Source of the DNA: Actinomycetes bacterium
GTDB taxonomy: Bacteria > Actinomycetota > Actinomycetes > Streptosporangiales > Streptosporangiaceae
Assembly (NCBI GenBank): GCA_021792855.1
Contig: JAJYTW010000014.1
Coordinates: 1-38,709, forward strand
DNA length: 38,709 bases
Direction of reading: 5' to 3'
Below, piece after piece: positions 1 to 9,454 of the stretch (its first letter is position 1; every line of letters begins with the position of its first letter). The notes under the pieces are model-generated. The model was given only the letters and a program-made list of their open reading frames with translations, searched no databases and was not told the origin of the DNA. Made by a program: the position numbers and the translations under genes.

Positions 1-836
1 TCGGGGATGCTGCGGGCCAGTGCCGCCATCGCCGAGCGCAGCGCCATCGCGGACGGCAGTGTGGTCCGTGGCCCGACCGCGCCGCCCAGCCTGCGCAGCC
101 CAGCGACCACCTCGCCCGCGTAACCGACCAGCGCCGCGTCGCCGTGCGCCCGGTCGGCCAGTTTCGGGACCTCGAGCACCGGCGCCGCGGCGACCACCGC
201 CAGCGCGCCGCTTGCCTCGAGCAGCAGGGTCCGGCGGCGCAGCAGCCGGCCAGGCTCGTCGGACCTGGCGGTCGCGTTGACCAGATCGCTGGCCCTGGCC
301 TGCCGGATGGTCTCCAGCGCCCGCTGCAGCGCGGTGCCGGACGCGGCCGGAACCGCGCAGGTGGCGGCGGCAGCACGCCAGTCGTCGAACCGGTCGTAGG
401 CCGCGGGAGGATCGCTAGTCGACGGTCGGCCCTGGCCGGCCGGCCGGTCGGCGACCCGCAGCCGGGGACCGGTGCCACCGGGCGGCCGCGCCCCGTAATC
501 GCGGCAGTCGGCCAGCAGGTCGGTCATCTTGCATTCATAGAGCTGAGCGAGCTTGTCCAGGGTCTCCAGCGACGGCGAGTGGCCAGTCGGTCCCGGCCAC
601 TGCTCCCAGTAGGAGAAGTTCTTGAACGTCTTCGGGTCGTCCGGCCAGCGCGCGGTCCACCGCGCGGCGGCCTGCGGCTGACTCCAGCCATGCGCCAGCC
701 GCAGCGCTACCCGGGGATTAACCCGGTAGGTCGCCTGGAAGACTGCCCCGATCTCCGCCCAGCCGCGCCCCAGTTCCAAGAGCCGGGCAGCGTGCGCGGC
801 CTGGGCCTGCCGCATGCTGCGTGGTTTACCGCTCAC
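1..836 (-). CDS. XRE-family helix-turn-helix regulator, C-terminus truncated by left window edge
   Basis: Minus-strand reading from GTG at 836: VSGKPRSMRQAQAAHAARLLELGRGWAEIGAVFQATYRVNPRVALRLAHGWSQPQAAARWTARWPDDPKTFKNFSYWEQWPGPTGHSPSLETLDKLAQLYECKMTDLLADC..., open to position 1 without a stop. Absent from ORF track because no stop lies in the window. Confidence 0.85.
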   Translation of the reverse strand, partial: MSGKPRSMRQAQAAHAARLLELGRGWAEIGAVFQATYRVNPRVALRLAHGWSQPQAAARWTARWPDDPKTFKNFSYWEQWPGPTGHSPSLETLDKLAQLYECKMTDLLADCRDYGARPPGGTGPRLRVADRPAGQGRPSTSDPPAAYDRFDDWRAAAATCAVPAASGTALQRALETIRQARASDLVNATARSDEPGRLLRRRTLLLEASGALAVVAAAPVLEVPKLADRAHGDAALVGYAGEVVAGLRRLGGAVGPRTTLPSAMALRSAMAALARSIP

Positions 837-1107
837 GTTCGCCGCTTTCCTCAAGACATGGGTTCTCTATCGGACCGGCTGCTTTGACGGTAACCCCTGA
901 ACAATGGTCGGCTAGCCGTTATCGCCGCGTTTCTCCCCAGCGGACAGGGAGGATCTGATTCCTGGGCCGGGCCGCCCGGAACTTCCCGAACTATGGCTGT
1001 AGCCGAAGGTGCCCAGATGAATCACCGGGCGCCTGACCGGACAGTCATTCGACAACTGACGGGCGCACGCATTCGCGGCCCTGGCCGCGACCGAGATCGC
1101 ACTGGAA

Positions 1108-1824
1108 GTGACCGTGATGTACACGTCCCGGGCCAGCACCGGAGCCGTCTTCGTGGCACATCCGCCGACCTGCCGGGACCAGCTTGAACTCGCCGTCACG
1201 CCCGCCGCGGTCCGGGTCGCCAGACACTGGATCGCCGGGCGTCTGGCCTGCGCTAGCCCGCCGGTCGGGCCGGACCTGATCGACACGGCGGTCCTGGTGG
1301 TCTCCGAACTGGTCACGAACGCGGTCCGGGCGGTCGGCGGGGACCCCGGCTACCCGGCGGCCGGACCGGCCGGACCGGGCCGGGTGGCCGTGGGGGTAGC
1401 GGCGGGCGCGCGCCTGGTGCGCATCGAGGTACACGACAGCGCCCGGGCGCCGCTCCCGCCATCTCGGCACGGCGCCGACACCGACGAGACCGGCCGCGGA
1501 CTGACCGTGGTCGAGGCGGTTAGCCTCTGCTGGGGCTGGGAGCCCGGTCCGCTCGGCAAGGTGGTCTGGTGCGAGCTAGCCGTAGCCGCCGCGGACCAGG
1601 TCAGCGCGGTCCCGGCCGAGTGCGGCGCTCCGGGTGAATCAGGCGCTCCGGGTGAATCAGGCGCTCCGGGTAAATCAGGCGCTCCGGGTGAATCAGGCGC
1701 TCCGCGCGAATCCGCCGCTCCGGGCATGTCCGGCGCGACGGCGAGGTTCGGGCCCGAGCCCGGGGCCGGCAACGGCGCGGCACCCGACGGAGCCGATCCT
1801 GGCTGGTACCGTCGGCGGCTGTGA
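1108..1824 (+). CDS. GHKL/HATPase_c anti-sigma-regulatory-factor-like ATP-binding protein with Gly-Ala-Pro repeat tail
   Basis: SELVTNAVRA (N-box-like), VRIEVHDSARAPLPP, ETGRGLTVVEAVSLCWG (G-box-like). Start may be 1114 or 1117 rather than 1108. Confidence 0.8.
   Translation: MTVMYTSRASTGAVFVAHPPTCRDQLELAVTPAAVRVARHWIAGRLACASPPVGPDLIDTAVLVVSELVTNAVRAVGGDPGYPAAGPAGPGRVAVGVAAGARLVRIEVHDSARAPLPPSRHGADTDETGRGLTVVEAVSLCWGWEPGPLGKVVWCELAVAAADQVSAVPAECGAPGESGAPGESGAPGKSGAPGESGAPRESAAPGMSGATARFGPEPGAGNGAAPDGADPGWYRRRL
1624..1731 (+). repeat. 18-bp tandem repeat (ggcgctccgggtgaatca, about 6 copies, last ones degenerate) encoding GAPGES
   Basis: Direct reading: four near-identical units at 1624, 1642, 1660, 1678 followed by diverged units. 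Confidence 0.9.
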
Positions 1825-2258
1825 GCCTACTGAACCGGCTGCTTCCTGCGGACCCGAGTCGATTTGCTGGCCCTACTGGGGCGGTCGCGCTGCTCGCCGC
1901 CTACAACGTCGCCGGGACCGCTCGGAGTCTGGTGCACATCATCGCCCCGGACAGCGGGGCCGGGACGATCGCGTCCATCGACACCCGCGGCGACGGCGGG
2001 GCGAACGCGATCAGCCTGCTCGCACAGTGGGGCGGTGCACAGTTCCTTGAGTCGGGCATGATCTGGGTCGCGGTGCTCCGCTACCGGGGACTGGTGCCGC
2101 TGATGTGGGCGACCGTCACCGCCGAGCAGGCCCTGCGCGTCGGGATCGGCCGCCGAAAGAAACTCGTCACCGCTCATACCCCGCCGGGCGCGGCCAGCCG
2201 TTACCTGCTGCCAGTCTCGGCAGCGGCGCTGGTGTGGTCACTGACCGCACGCCGCTGA
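1821..2258 (+). CDS. Hypothetical small membrane-associated protein
   Basis: GTG start overlapping the stop of the upstream ORF (GTGA); hydrophobic segments; no recognised family. Confidence 0.6.
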   Translation: MSLLNRLLPADPSRFAGPTGAVALLAAYNVAGTARSLVHIIAPDSGAGTIASIDTRGDGGANAISLLAQWGGAQFLESGMIWVAVLRYRGLVPLMWATVTAEQALRVGIGRRKKLVTAHTPPGAASRYLLPVSAAALVWSLTARR

Positions 2259-2313
2259 CGCCGACGCGGGTCAGCCGTGGCTGGCAGCTCGCGGGCCGCC
2301 GGCCGCTGGCCCG

Positions 2314-2844
2314 TCAGTCGCCGGTCACGCCGTCGATCTGCTCGCGCAAGATGTCGGCGTGGCCGTTGTGCCTGGCGTACTCCTCGATCATGTGCAGATA
2401 CACCCAGCGCAGGTCGATCGGCGTCCCGCCACGCGGACTTGCGAAGGTCTGGTCCAGCGACCGGCCGCCCGCCTCCGCGTCGGCAAGCTCGCACTCGGCC
2501 AGGAACGCCGCGAAGTCGGCCTCAGCGCCGGCCGCCTCGGTCAGGTCGAAGTCGCCATCTGGATGCTCGTCGTCGCAGTACAGCATCGGCAGGTCCGGCT
2601 GGCCGCCGAGCCTGCGGCGGAACCAGGCGCGCTCCACCTCGGCCATGTGCCGCACCAGGCCGAGTAGCGAGAGCGAGGACGGCGCGACAGCCCGGGCGGT
2701 GAGTTGCTCCCTGGTCAGCCCCGCGCACTTGTGCAGCAGAGTACGGCGATGGTAGTCCAGCCAGCCCTGCAGGGCCTCGCGCTCGCCAGCCACCTCGGGC
2801 GGCTCAGCGCGGGACACCGGCGGCGCGGTCCATGTCGTCGTCAT
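2314..2844 (-). CDS. DinB / DUF664 family protein
   Basis: LDYHRRTLLHKCAGLTREQLTARAVAPSSLSLLGLVRHMAEVERAWFRRRLGG ... HMIEEYARHNGHADILREQIDG; typical DUF664 layout with metal-ligand His. Confidence 0.85.
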   Translation of the reverse strand: MTTTWTAPPVSRAEPPEVAGEREALQGWLDYHRRTLLHKCAGLTREQLTARAVAPSSLSLLGLVRHMAEVERAWFRRRLGGQPDLPMLYCDDEHPDGDFDLTEAAGAEADFAAFLAECELADAEAGGRSLDQTFASPRGGTPIDLRWVYLHMIEEYARHNGHADILREQIDGVTGD

Positions 2845-2879
2845 CGGGACAGCATGGCGACCCGGTCCTGGCCTGGCAA
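2845..2879 (-). promoter_or_regulatory. Sigma70-type promoter TTGCCA-N17-CATGCT placed for a leaderless start of the DinB gene
   Basis: Minus strand ttgcca (2879-2874), 17-nt spacer, catgct (2856-2851), gtcccg, then ATG at 2844. Confidence 0.55.
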
Positions 2880-2892
2880 ACGAGTTTCCGGC

Positions 2893-3582
2893 TCACAGCC
2901 GGACCGGGATGGCCCCGGTGCTGATCCCCCGGTAGATCAGCAGGCCAAGCCCGGCAAGCAGGGCCGGATCGAGCACCCACAGTTCGGGGAAGGTGCCGGT
3001 GGTGAAGGCCAGCGGCCCGGGCAGCAGCCGGAACCGGTATCCGCTGAGCGGGAACAGCAGCGGGCAGCCCTCATCGGTGAGCATGTCGCCGATCACGTGC
3101 ACCGAGCAGCCGACCCCGACGGCCACCGCCACCAGGGAGAGCCCGGTGCCGGTCACCACCATCGCGGCCGCTCCCCCGATCGCCAGTACGTCGGCGCCGT
3201 GCCCGGTCACCCGCATCGCGTACAGTCCGCTGGCGAGGATCACGGCCAGCAGCACGCCAAGCCCGACCGCCCCCGCCGTGTCCCGCCGGTGGGAGACCGC
3301 CAGCGTGGCAAGTTCGGTAAAGCCCGCGACCCCGAGCACGGCGTGCGTCAGATGCCGGTGACCGCCCGAGATCCGGCCGACCAGCCAGGCGACGGCCTTG
3401 GTCAGGAAGCCGAACGAATGCGCGAGCGAGGACTCGGGGTGGTCGATGTCGGGCAGCACGGCCGCGCCCGCGGTGATCCCGGCGAACAGCGCGAGGCGGG
3501 CTGGCGGCAGGTGGGTGAGATACAGGCCGACGGCGGTCCCGGCGAGCAGGCCGGAAAGCGCATGGGTATGTCCGAGGCACAT
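2893..3582 (-). CDS. YdjM-like membrane-bound metal-dependent hydrolase
   Basis: MCLGHTHALSGLLAGTAVGLYLTHLPPARLALFAGITAGAAVLPDIDHPESSLAHSFGF...GGHRHLTHAVLG; start chosen at ATG 3582 because upstream in-frame extension is low-quality. Confidence 0.8.
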   Translation of the reverse strand: MCLGHTHALSGLLAGTAVGLYLTHLPPARLALFAGITAGAAVLPDIDHPESSLAHSFGFLTKAVAWLVGRISGGHRHLTHAVLGVAGFTELATLAVSHRRDTAGAVGLGVLLAVILASGLYAMRVTGHGADVLAIGGAAAMVVTGTGLSLVAVAVGVGCSVHVIGDMLTDEGCPLLFPLSGYRFRLLPGPLAFTTGTFPELWVLDPALLAGLGLLIYRGISTGAIPVRL

Positions 3583-3759
3583 GTCGCGTCGGTCAGGCGC
3601 GGCGGCAACGAGCGGGCATGAAGCGTCATTATTGGTCACAGATCGGCACATCGGCCTCGCGACACGCCCACACCGGCCGCGCGTTCCCGCAGACCCGGCC
3701 GGTCCCCGCGGACTCCTCGCCGACCAGGGCACCCCGGGGGCGCTGGCATGATCGGACCC

Positions 3760-4164
3760 ATGACGATCGTAAAAATCAACGCCATCACCGTGCCGGCCGA
3801 CAGCGGGGACGAACTTGCCCGCCGGTTCGCCGCCCGCGCCGGGGCGGTCGACAACCAGGACGGATTCGAGGGCTTCGAACTGCTCAAGCCGACCGACGAC
3901 CGGACCACGTGGCTGGTCGTCACCCGATGGCGGGACGAGGAGTCGTTCCAGGCCTGGCTGCACTCGCCGGCCTTCGGGCACGGCCACCGCCAGGCCGGTG
4001 CGGGCAACGGTCACGGCGCCGGGCACGAGCACGGCAGCGGTGACGGGCACGGCAGCGGTGACGGGCACGAGCACGGCGGCGGCCAGGGCGCCAGTCCGGT
4101 CGCGGTCAGCAGCGAACTGTGGTCCTACGAGATCGCGGGCGGCTCTCCGGGTCGCACGGACTGA
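3760..4164 (+). CDS. MhuD-like heme-degrading monooxygenase (ABM superfamily) with His/Gly-rich insertion
   Basis: MTIVKINAITVPADSGDELARRFAARAGAVDNQDGFEGFELLKPTDDRTTWLVVTRWRDEESFQAW resembles mycobacterial MhuD (VVKINAIEVPAGAGPELEKRFAHRAHAVENSPGFLGFQLLRP...). Track start is 3748; the internal ATG at 3760 fits the family start. Confidence 0.8.
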   Translation: MTIVKINAITVPADSGDELARRFAARAGAVDNQDGFEGFELLKPTDDRTTWLVVTRWRDEESFQAWLHSPAFGHGHRQAGAGNGHGAGHEHGSGDGHGSGDGHEHGGGQGASPVAVSSELWSYEIAGGSPGRTD

Positions 4165-4171
4165 CCAGGCG

Positions 4172-4199
4172 GCCCCGGCCGGATTCGCCCGGCCGGGGC
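4172..4199. terminator. Perfect GC-rich hairpin between convergent genes, candidate bidirectional terminator
   Basis: gccccggccgg (4172-4182), loop attcgc, ccggccggggc (4189-4199): 11-bp perfect stem. Confidence 0.7.
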
Positions 4200-4218
4200 T
4201 CAGCGGGCCAGGGCGGGC

Positions 4219-5400
4219 TCAGCCGAGTTCGTCGCGGGCCTGGGCGAACGCGGTCGCGGCCCGTTCCAGGTCCGCCCGCGAGTGCGCGGCCGAGACCTGG
4301 GTCCTGATCCTGGCCTTGCCGACCGGCACCACCGGGTAGCTGAACCCGATCACGTAGATGCCCTTGCCGAGCAGCAGGTCGGCAAGGCGGGCGGCGCGGG
4401 CCGCGTCACCGATCATGACCGGCACGATCGGGTGGTCGCCGGGCAGGATGTCGAAGCCAAGCTCGGTCATCCTGGCCCGGAACCAGGCGGTGTTCTCGCG
4501 CAGTCGCGCCCGCAGGTCGTCACTGGTCTCCAGCAGGTCAAGGACCTTCAGGGACGCGCCGACCACGGCCGGGGCGACCGAGTTGGAGAACAGGTACGGC
4601 CGGGAACGCTGTCGCAGCAGGTCGATGATCTCCGCCCGGCCGCTGGTGTACCCGCCGCTGGCACCGCCCAGCGCCTTGCCGAGCGTGCCGGTGACGATAT
4701 CGACCCGGTCGGCTACCCCGTGCAGTTCCGGCGTGCCGCGGCCGGTCGGCCCGACGAACCCCACCGCGTGCGAGTCGTCCACCATCACCATCGCGTCGTA
4801 CCGCTCGGCCAGGTCGCAGATCTCACGCAGCGGCGCGACGTAGCCATCCATCGAGAAGACGCCATCGGTGGCGATCAGCCGACGGCGCGCGCCCGCGGCC
4901 GCCTTCAGCTGCTCTTCCAGATCGGCCATGTCCCGGTTCCGGTACCGGAACCGCTGCGCCCGGCAGAGCCGGATCCCGTCGATGATCGAGGCGTGGTTCA
5001 GCTCGTCGCTGATCACCGCGTCCTGCTCACCCAGGATGGTCTCGAACAGCCCGCCGTTGGCGTCGAAGCAGGACGGGTACAAGATCGTGTCCTGCGTGCG
5101 CAGGAACCCCGAAAGCTTGCGTTCAAGCTCTTTGTGTATGTCCTGGGTGCCGCAGATGAAGCGGACGCTGGCCATCCCGAAGCCCCAGCGGTCCAGGGCG
5201 TCCTTGGCGGCCGCGATGATCCGCGGGTCGTCGGCCAGGCCCAGGTAGTTGTTCGCGCACAGGTTGAGCACCTGCGCGCCGTCGGCAACCTCGATCATGG
5301 CGCGCTGCGGACTGGCGATCACCCGCTCGTTCTTATACAGCCCGTCGGCGCGGATCTGGCCGAGTTCGTCGGCGATCTGGGGCTGGACGCTGGAGAACAT
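4219..5400 (-). CDS. kbl: Glycine C-acetyltransferase (2-amino-3-ketobutyrate CoA ligase)
   Basis: [92 protein letters not shown] (PLP Lys). Confidence 0.95.
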   Translation of the reverse strand: MFSSVQPQIADELGQIRADGLYKNERVIASPQRAMIEVADGAQVLNLCANNYLGLADDPRIIAAAKDALDRWGFGMASVRFICGTQDIHKELERKLSGFLRTQDTILYPSCFDANGGLFETILGEQDAVISDELNHASIIDGIRLCRAQRFRYRNRDMADLEEQLKAAAGARRRLIATDGVFSMDGYVAPLREICDLAERYDAMVMVDDSHAVGFVGPTGRGTPELHGVADRVDIVTGTLGKALGGASGGYTSGRAEIIDLLRQRSRPYLFSNSVAPAVVGASLKVLDLLETSDDLRARLRENTAWFRARMTELGFDILPGDHPIVPVMIGDAARAARLADLLLGKGIYVIGFSYPVVPVGKARIRTQVSAAHSRADLERAATAFAQARDELG

Positions 5401-5456
5401 CGTTGGCCTCCCGTGCTCGTTGACTGCTCGCTACCCGGCCGACCGCTGGCCGCCGG

Positions 5457-6491
5457 TCAGGACCGCTCCGCCCATTGCAGCACGACCTTGCCGCACTCGC
5501 CGGAGCGCACCGTCGCGAACGCGTTCTCGTAGTCGTCCGCGGCGAACCGGTGGGTGACCACCGGGCTGATGTCCACGCCGGACTGGGTGAGCACCGACAT
5601 CCAGTACCAGGTCTCGAACATCTCCCGGCCGTAGATGCCCTTGATCGTGATCATGTTGAGCACCAGGTGACCCCAGTCGATCGCGAACTGCTCCGACGGC
5701 AGGCCGAGCATGGCTACCTTGCCGCCGTGCGTCATCGCGGTGAGCATCTCGCGCATCGCGGCGGGCTTGCCGGACATCTCCATGCCGACGTCGAAGCCCT
5801 CGCGCATGCCCAGGTCCGCCATGATCTCCTGGAGCGGGGTCTGCCTGGTGTCGGCCGCGACCGTGACCCCGACCCGCTTGGCCAGGTCCAGCCGGTACGG
5901 CGAGACGTCGGTGACGACGATGTGGCGGGCGCCCGCGTGCCTGGCGACGATCGCGGCCATGATGCCGATCGGGCCGGCCCCGGTGATCAGCACGTCCTCG
6001 CCGTGCACCGGGAACGTGAGCGCGGTGTGCACCGCGTTGCCGAACGGGTCGAAGATCGCCGCGACATCCAGGTCGATGTCCGGGTTGTGCCGCCAGATGT
6101 TGCCGGCCGGCAGCGCGATGTACTCGGCGAAGGCGCCCGGGTGGTTGACCCCGACGCCCTTGGTATGCGCGCACATCACCCGCCGCCCGGCCATGCAGTT
6201 CCGGCACCGGCCGCAGACCAGGTGGCCCTCCCCGCTGACCAGGTCACCCACCGCGAGGTCGGCGACGTCGGCGCCGAGTTCGACGATCTCGCCGACGAAC
6301 TCGTGGCCGATCACCTGCGGGACGGGCACGTTCTCCCGCGCCCAGCCGTCCCACGCGTAGATGTGCAGGTCGGTGCCGCAGACCCCGGTGCGCAGCACCC
6401 GGATCAGCACGTCATCCCTGCCGACCTCCGGCACCGGGACGTCCAGGAGGTCCAGTCCTGCCTCCGCACGGACCTTGACCAGGGCCTTCAT
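5457..6491 (-). CDS. tdh: L-threonine 3-dehydrogenase
   Basis: [40 protein letters not shown]; zinc Cys cluster [15 protein letters not shown]; upstream of kbl on the same strand. Confidence 0.95.
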   Translation of the reverse strand: MKALVKVRAEAGLDLLDVPVPEVGRDDVLIRVLRTGVCGTDLHIYAWDGWARENVPVPQVIGHEFVGEIVELGADVADLAVGDLVSGEGHLVCGRCRNCMAGRRVMCAHTKGVGVNHPGAFAEYIALPAGNIWRHNPDIDLDVAAIFDPFGNAVHTALTFPVHGEDVLITGAGPIGIMAAIVARHAGARHIVVTDVSPYRLDLAKRVGVTVAADTRQTPLQEIMADLGMREGFDVGMEMSGKPAAMREMLTAMTHGGKVAMLGLPSEQFAIDWGHLVLNMITIKGIYGREMFETWYWMSVLTQSGVDISPVVTHRFAADDYENAFATVRSGECGKVVLQWAERS

Positions 6492-6578
6492 CCGCTGCTC
6501 GCTCCCTGCCGACGGACGGCCCGGCTGCGCGGATGCGGCCGGGTCCCGTTGGACTGTACCGCCGCCGCGGGACCGGGA

Positions 6579-7151
6579 TCAGGCTCGCTCGTAAGAACCG
6601 TCCAGGCGGCCGCGCCCGACTACGTCTCCGCCGGCGGCCAGCACGTCGCGCGGCCGGGCCGATTCCAGGGCCGCGCCGCCGGCCGCCGCCGTGAGGGGCT
6701 GACCCAGGGCGAAAAGCTGGAAGACGTAGGAGTGCGGGCCGTGGCCCCTGATCGGCGCGGGTCCCAGATAGCCCCGTCCCGTGCCCGACCGCAGAACGCG
6801 CACCCCCGGCGTCGTCTCGGCCGCGCCGAGCGCGCCCTGGGCGAGGCCGGTCACCGACGGCTCGAGCACGGCGACGCAGTGCACGAACGGCGTGCTCATC
6901 GGAGCGTCCGGATCCTCGATCACCAGCAGCAGTTGCGCCGTCCGCTCCGGCACGGCTGACCAGGCCAGCGCCGGGGACATGTTCCGGCCGCCGGCTCGCC
7001 TCGCAGCGTGCACCGCTGGTATGCCGCCGCCGTGGGCGAAGTCCGGGCTGCTCAGCGTGATGGTCTCGGTACCCGCCAGGTTCGGCGCGTTCCAGGCCAG
7101 GCGCGACTGACCGGCCCGGCGATTCCTCAGCAACGTCCCGATCAGGGCCAC
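6579..7151 (-). CDS. YbhB/YbcL (Raf kinase inhibitor-like, PEBP) family protein
   Basis: [40 protein letters not shown] ... [32 protein letters not shown] and GPxPxxGxHxY motifs. Confidence 0.9.
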   Translation of the reverse strand: MALIGTLLRNRRAGQSRLAWNAPNLAGTETITLSSPDFAHGGGIPAVHAARRAGGRNMSPALAWSAVPERTAQLLLVIEDPDAPMSTPFVHCVAVLEPSVTGLAQGALGAAETTPGVRVLRSGTGRGYLGPAPIRGHGPHSYVFQLFALGQPLTAAAGGAALESARPRDVLAAGGDVVGRGRLDGSYERA

Positions 7152-7247
7152 GGTCGCTCCTCGCGGTCGGCCAGCGGGCGGGCGGGGCTTCCCGGCCGTG
7201 CCGGGTGCCTGGGGTCTCCCGGGTCATACTCCCATAAGGTGACAGCC

Positions 7248-8282
7248 ATGACCGCACCTATCGACTTGCGCTCCGACACGGTAACCAGGCCCACCGAGGC
7301 GATGCGCCGCGCGATGGCGGACGCGGAGGTAGGTGACGACTGGTTCGGCGACGACCCGACCGTCAACCGGTTGCAGGACCGGGCGGCCGAGGTCACCGGC
7401 ATGGACGCGGCGCTCTACCTGCCGTCCGGGACGATGTGCACCCAGATCGCGCTGCACGCGCTGGCGCGCTCGGGGAACCTGGTGGTCTGCGAGGAGTCCG
7501 CGCACGTCTGCGGGATGGAGGCCGCCTCCGCTGCCGCGCTGTCCGGAGTCACGTTCCGCACCATCGCCGCCGACCGCGGCCTGCTCACGCCCGGGCAGGT
7601 GGCCGCGGCGCTGGCGCCCGACCCGTACGACGTGACCGCGGTCGACCTGGTGGCCATCGAGAACACCCACCAGGTCGGCGGCGGATCGGTGTACCAGGTC
7701 GATCAGGTCCGCGCGATCCGGGCGGCCTGCCAGGCCGCCGGGGTGCCGCTGTACCTGGACGGCGCGCGGATCTTCAACGCCTGCGCGGTCACCGGCGCGC
7801 CGGTCAGCGCGTACGCGGCGCAGGTGGACGCGATGATGTTCTGCCTGTCCAAGGGACTCGGCGCGCCGATCGGCTCGATGCTCTGCGGCGGCGCCGAGTT
7901 CATCAGGTCGGCCCGGCGGATCAAGGTGCTCTTCGGCGCCGCCTGGCGGCAGGCCGGGATCATGGCGGCGGCCGGCCTGATCGCGCTCGACGAGGGCCCG
8001 AAGCGACTGCACGAGGACCACGAGAACGCCCGGGTGCTCGCCGAGGGCATCGCCGACCTGCTGCCCGGCGCGGTCGACCCGGCCGCGGTGCCGACCAACA
8101 TCGTGTTCGTGGACGTGGCGGGGACCGGGCGGTCAGCCCCGGAATGGGCCGACCGGCTCAGGGCCGAGGGCCTGCTGGTCACGATGGTCAGCGGGAAGGT
8201 CCGGATGCTCACCCACCGGGACGTCGGTCCCGCTGACATCAGCGCGGCGCTGGCGGCCTGGCGGCGGGCCGCCGCGGGCTGA
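7248..8282 (+). CDS. ltaE: Low-specificity L-threonine aldolase
   Basis: [60 protein letters not shown]-Lys motif. GTG at 7239 is an alternative start. Confidence 0.9.
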   Translation: MTAPIDLRSDTVTRPTEAMRRAMADAEVGDDWFGDDPTVNRLQDRAAEVTGMDAALYLPSGTMCTQIALHALARSGNLVVCEESAHVCGMEAASAAALSGVTFRTIAADRGLLTPGQVAAALAPDPYDVTAVDLVAIENTHQVGGGSVYQVDQVRAIRAACQAAGVPLYLDGARIFNACAVTGAPVSAYAAQVDAMMFCLSKGLGAPIGSMLCGGAEFIRSARRIKVLFGAAWRQAGIMAAAGLIALDEGPKRLHEDHENARVLAEGIADLLPGAVDPAAVPTNIVFVDVAGTGRSAPEWADRLRAEGLLVTMVSGKVRMLTHRDVGPADISAALAAWRRAAAG

Positions 8283-8340
8283 CCGCGGCTGACCGGCGGC
8301 GGGCCGACCGGGCCGGCCGGGCTGGCCGGAGCCGCAGGCG

Positions 8341-9261
8341 TCAGGCGGAGGCGGGCAGCGGGCCGCCGTACCAGGTCTCGATCAGCCAGCGCGAGATCGA
8401 CAGCGACGGCGGCATCCGCAGCCGGCCGGACACCAGCGCCTCGCGCAGATCGTCCCGGCTGTACCAGGCGGCCTCGGAGATCTCGTCGTCGTCGACCTCG
8501 ATCCGGGTCTCGACCGCCTCGCCGCGGAACCCGAGCATCAGGCTGAACGGCATCGGCCACGGCTGGCTGGCCGCGTAGTGGACCGCCCCAACGACCACGC
8601 CGGTTTCCTCGCGAACCTCGCGCGCAACGGCCGCCTCCGCGGACTCCCCCGGCTCAACGAACCCGGCCAGGACCGAGACCCGGCCGGCCGGCCAACGGGT
8701 GTTCCGCGCCAGCAGGCACCGATCGCCCGGATCGGTGATCAGCATGATCACGGCGGGGTCGATCCGCGGGAAGATGTCGGTCCCCTCCGCCGAGCAGCGC
8801 CGGATATGGCCGGCCGGTGCCGGGTCAGTTGCGGCGCCGCACCGCGGGCAGAACCCGGCCGACGCGTGCCAGTTGGCCAGCGCGACCGCGTGCGTGAGCA
8901 GCCCAGCGTCCCGGTCACTGAGCACCGCCCCGACGGTACGGAGCCCGGCGGGCCGGACGGTCGCATCCGGGGCGTCCGGCAGGGCCGCGGCCACGCCGAA
9001 GTAGGCGACGTCGGCGGAGTCCACGCCGAGCAGGAACCTGGTGCCCTCGGGGGCCTGCCCCGGCGATACGAACAGCAATTCCGCGCCGTTGTCGCCGAAC
9101 CTGGCCAGTGCTTCGCCGTCCTGCACCACCAGCACCCGGCTGGATGGGCTGGCCCAGGCTTCAGCCAGCCAGCCGTCGTCGGACCGGCGGGTCGTGCTCC
9201 GCTCAACCGTGCTTCTGGTCAGTGCCAGTGGACCGGGCGTGACCGGCTCGGGAGGTACCAC
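8341..9261 (-). CDS. nudC: NudC-type NAD(H) pyrophosphatase / NUDIX hydrolase
   Basis: Zinc ribbon CPRCGA...RRC; NUDIX box GFVEPGESAEAAVAREVREETGVVVG; SQPWPMPFSLMLGF signature. GTG 9261 chosen as start. Confidence 0.88.
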   Translation of the reverse strand: MVPPEPVTPGPLALTRSTVERSTTRRSDDGWLAEAWASPSSRVLVVQDGEALARFGDNGAELLFVSPGQAPEGTRFLLGVDSADVAYFGVAAALPDAPDATVRPAGLRTVGAVLSDRDAGLLTHAVALANWHASAGFCPRCGAATDPAPAGHIRRCSAEGTDIFPRIDPAVIMLITDPGDRCLLARNTRWPAGRVSVLAGFVEPGESAEAAVAREVREETGVVVGAVHYAASQPWPMPFSLMLGFRGEAVETRIEVDDDEISEAAWYSRDDLREALVSGRLRMPPSLSISRWLIETWYGGPLPASA

Positions 9262-9454
9262 CGGCTCAGAATACGGCCTGGCGGACCGGGCCAGGCCGGC
9301 AGTGCCTGGCGGCTCACGCTCCAAGACCCCGCACCGGGCACTTTGCCGGATCCCCGGGCGTTGGTCAGGCGGAATGCGCCGCTCACGGGCTCCGGCACGC
9401 GCGGTCCCGGCCCCGAACCGCAAGTCCCCGCACCGAGCCTGGTAGGAGGTGGTC

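Noticed and set aside
144-887. 247-aa plus-strand ORF at the left edge
   Set aside because: Opposite strand encodes a convincing XRE regulator; this frame is low-complexity Arg/Gly/Pro.
3583-4074. N-terminal extension of the YdjM-like ORF on the track
   Set aside because: Extension overlaps the MhuD-like gene antisense and precedes the natural MCLGHTHALSG start.
4282-5532. 416-aa plus-strand ORF opposite kbl
   Set aside because: Shadow frame of kbl; His/Val/Asp/Arg-rich without motif.
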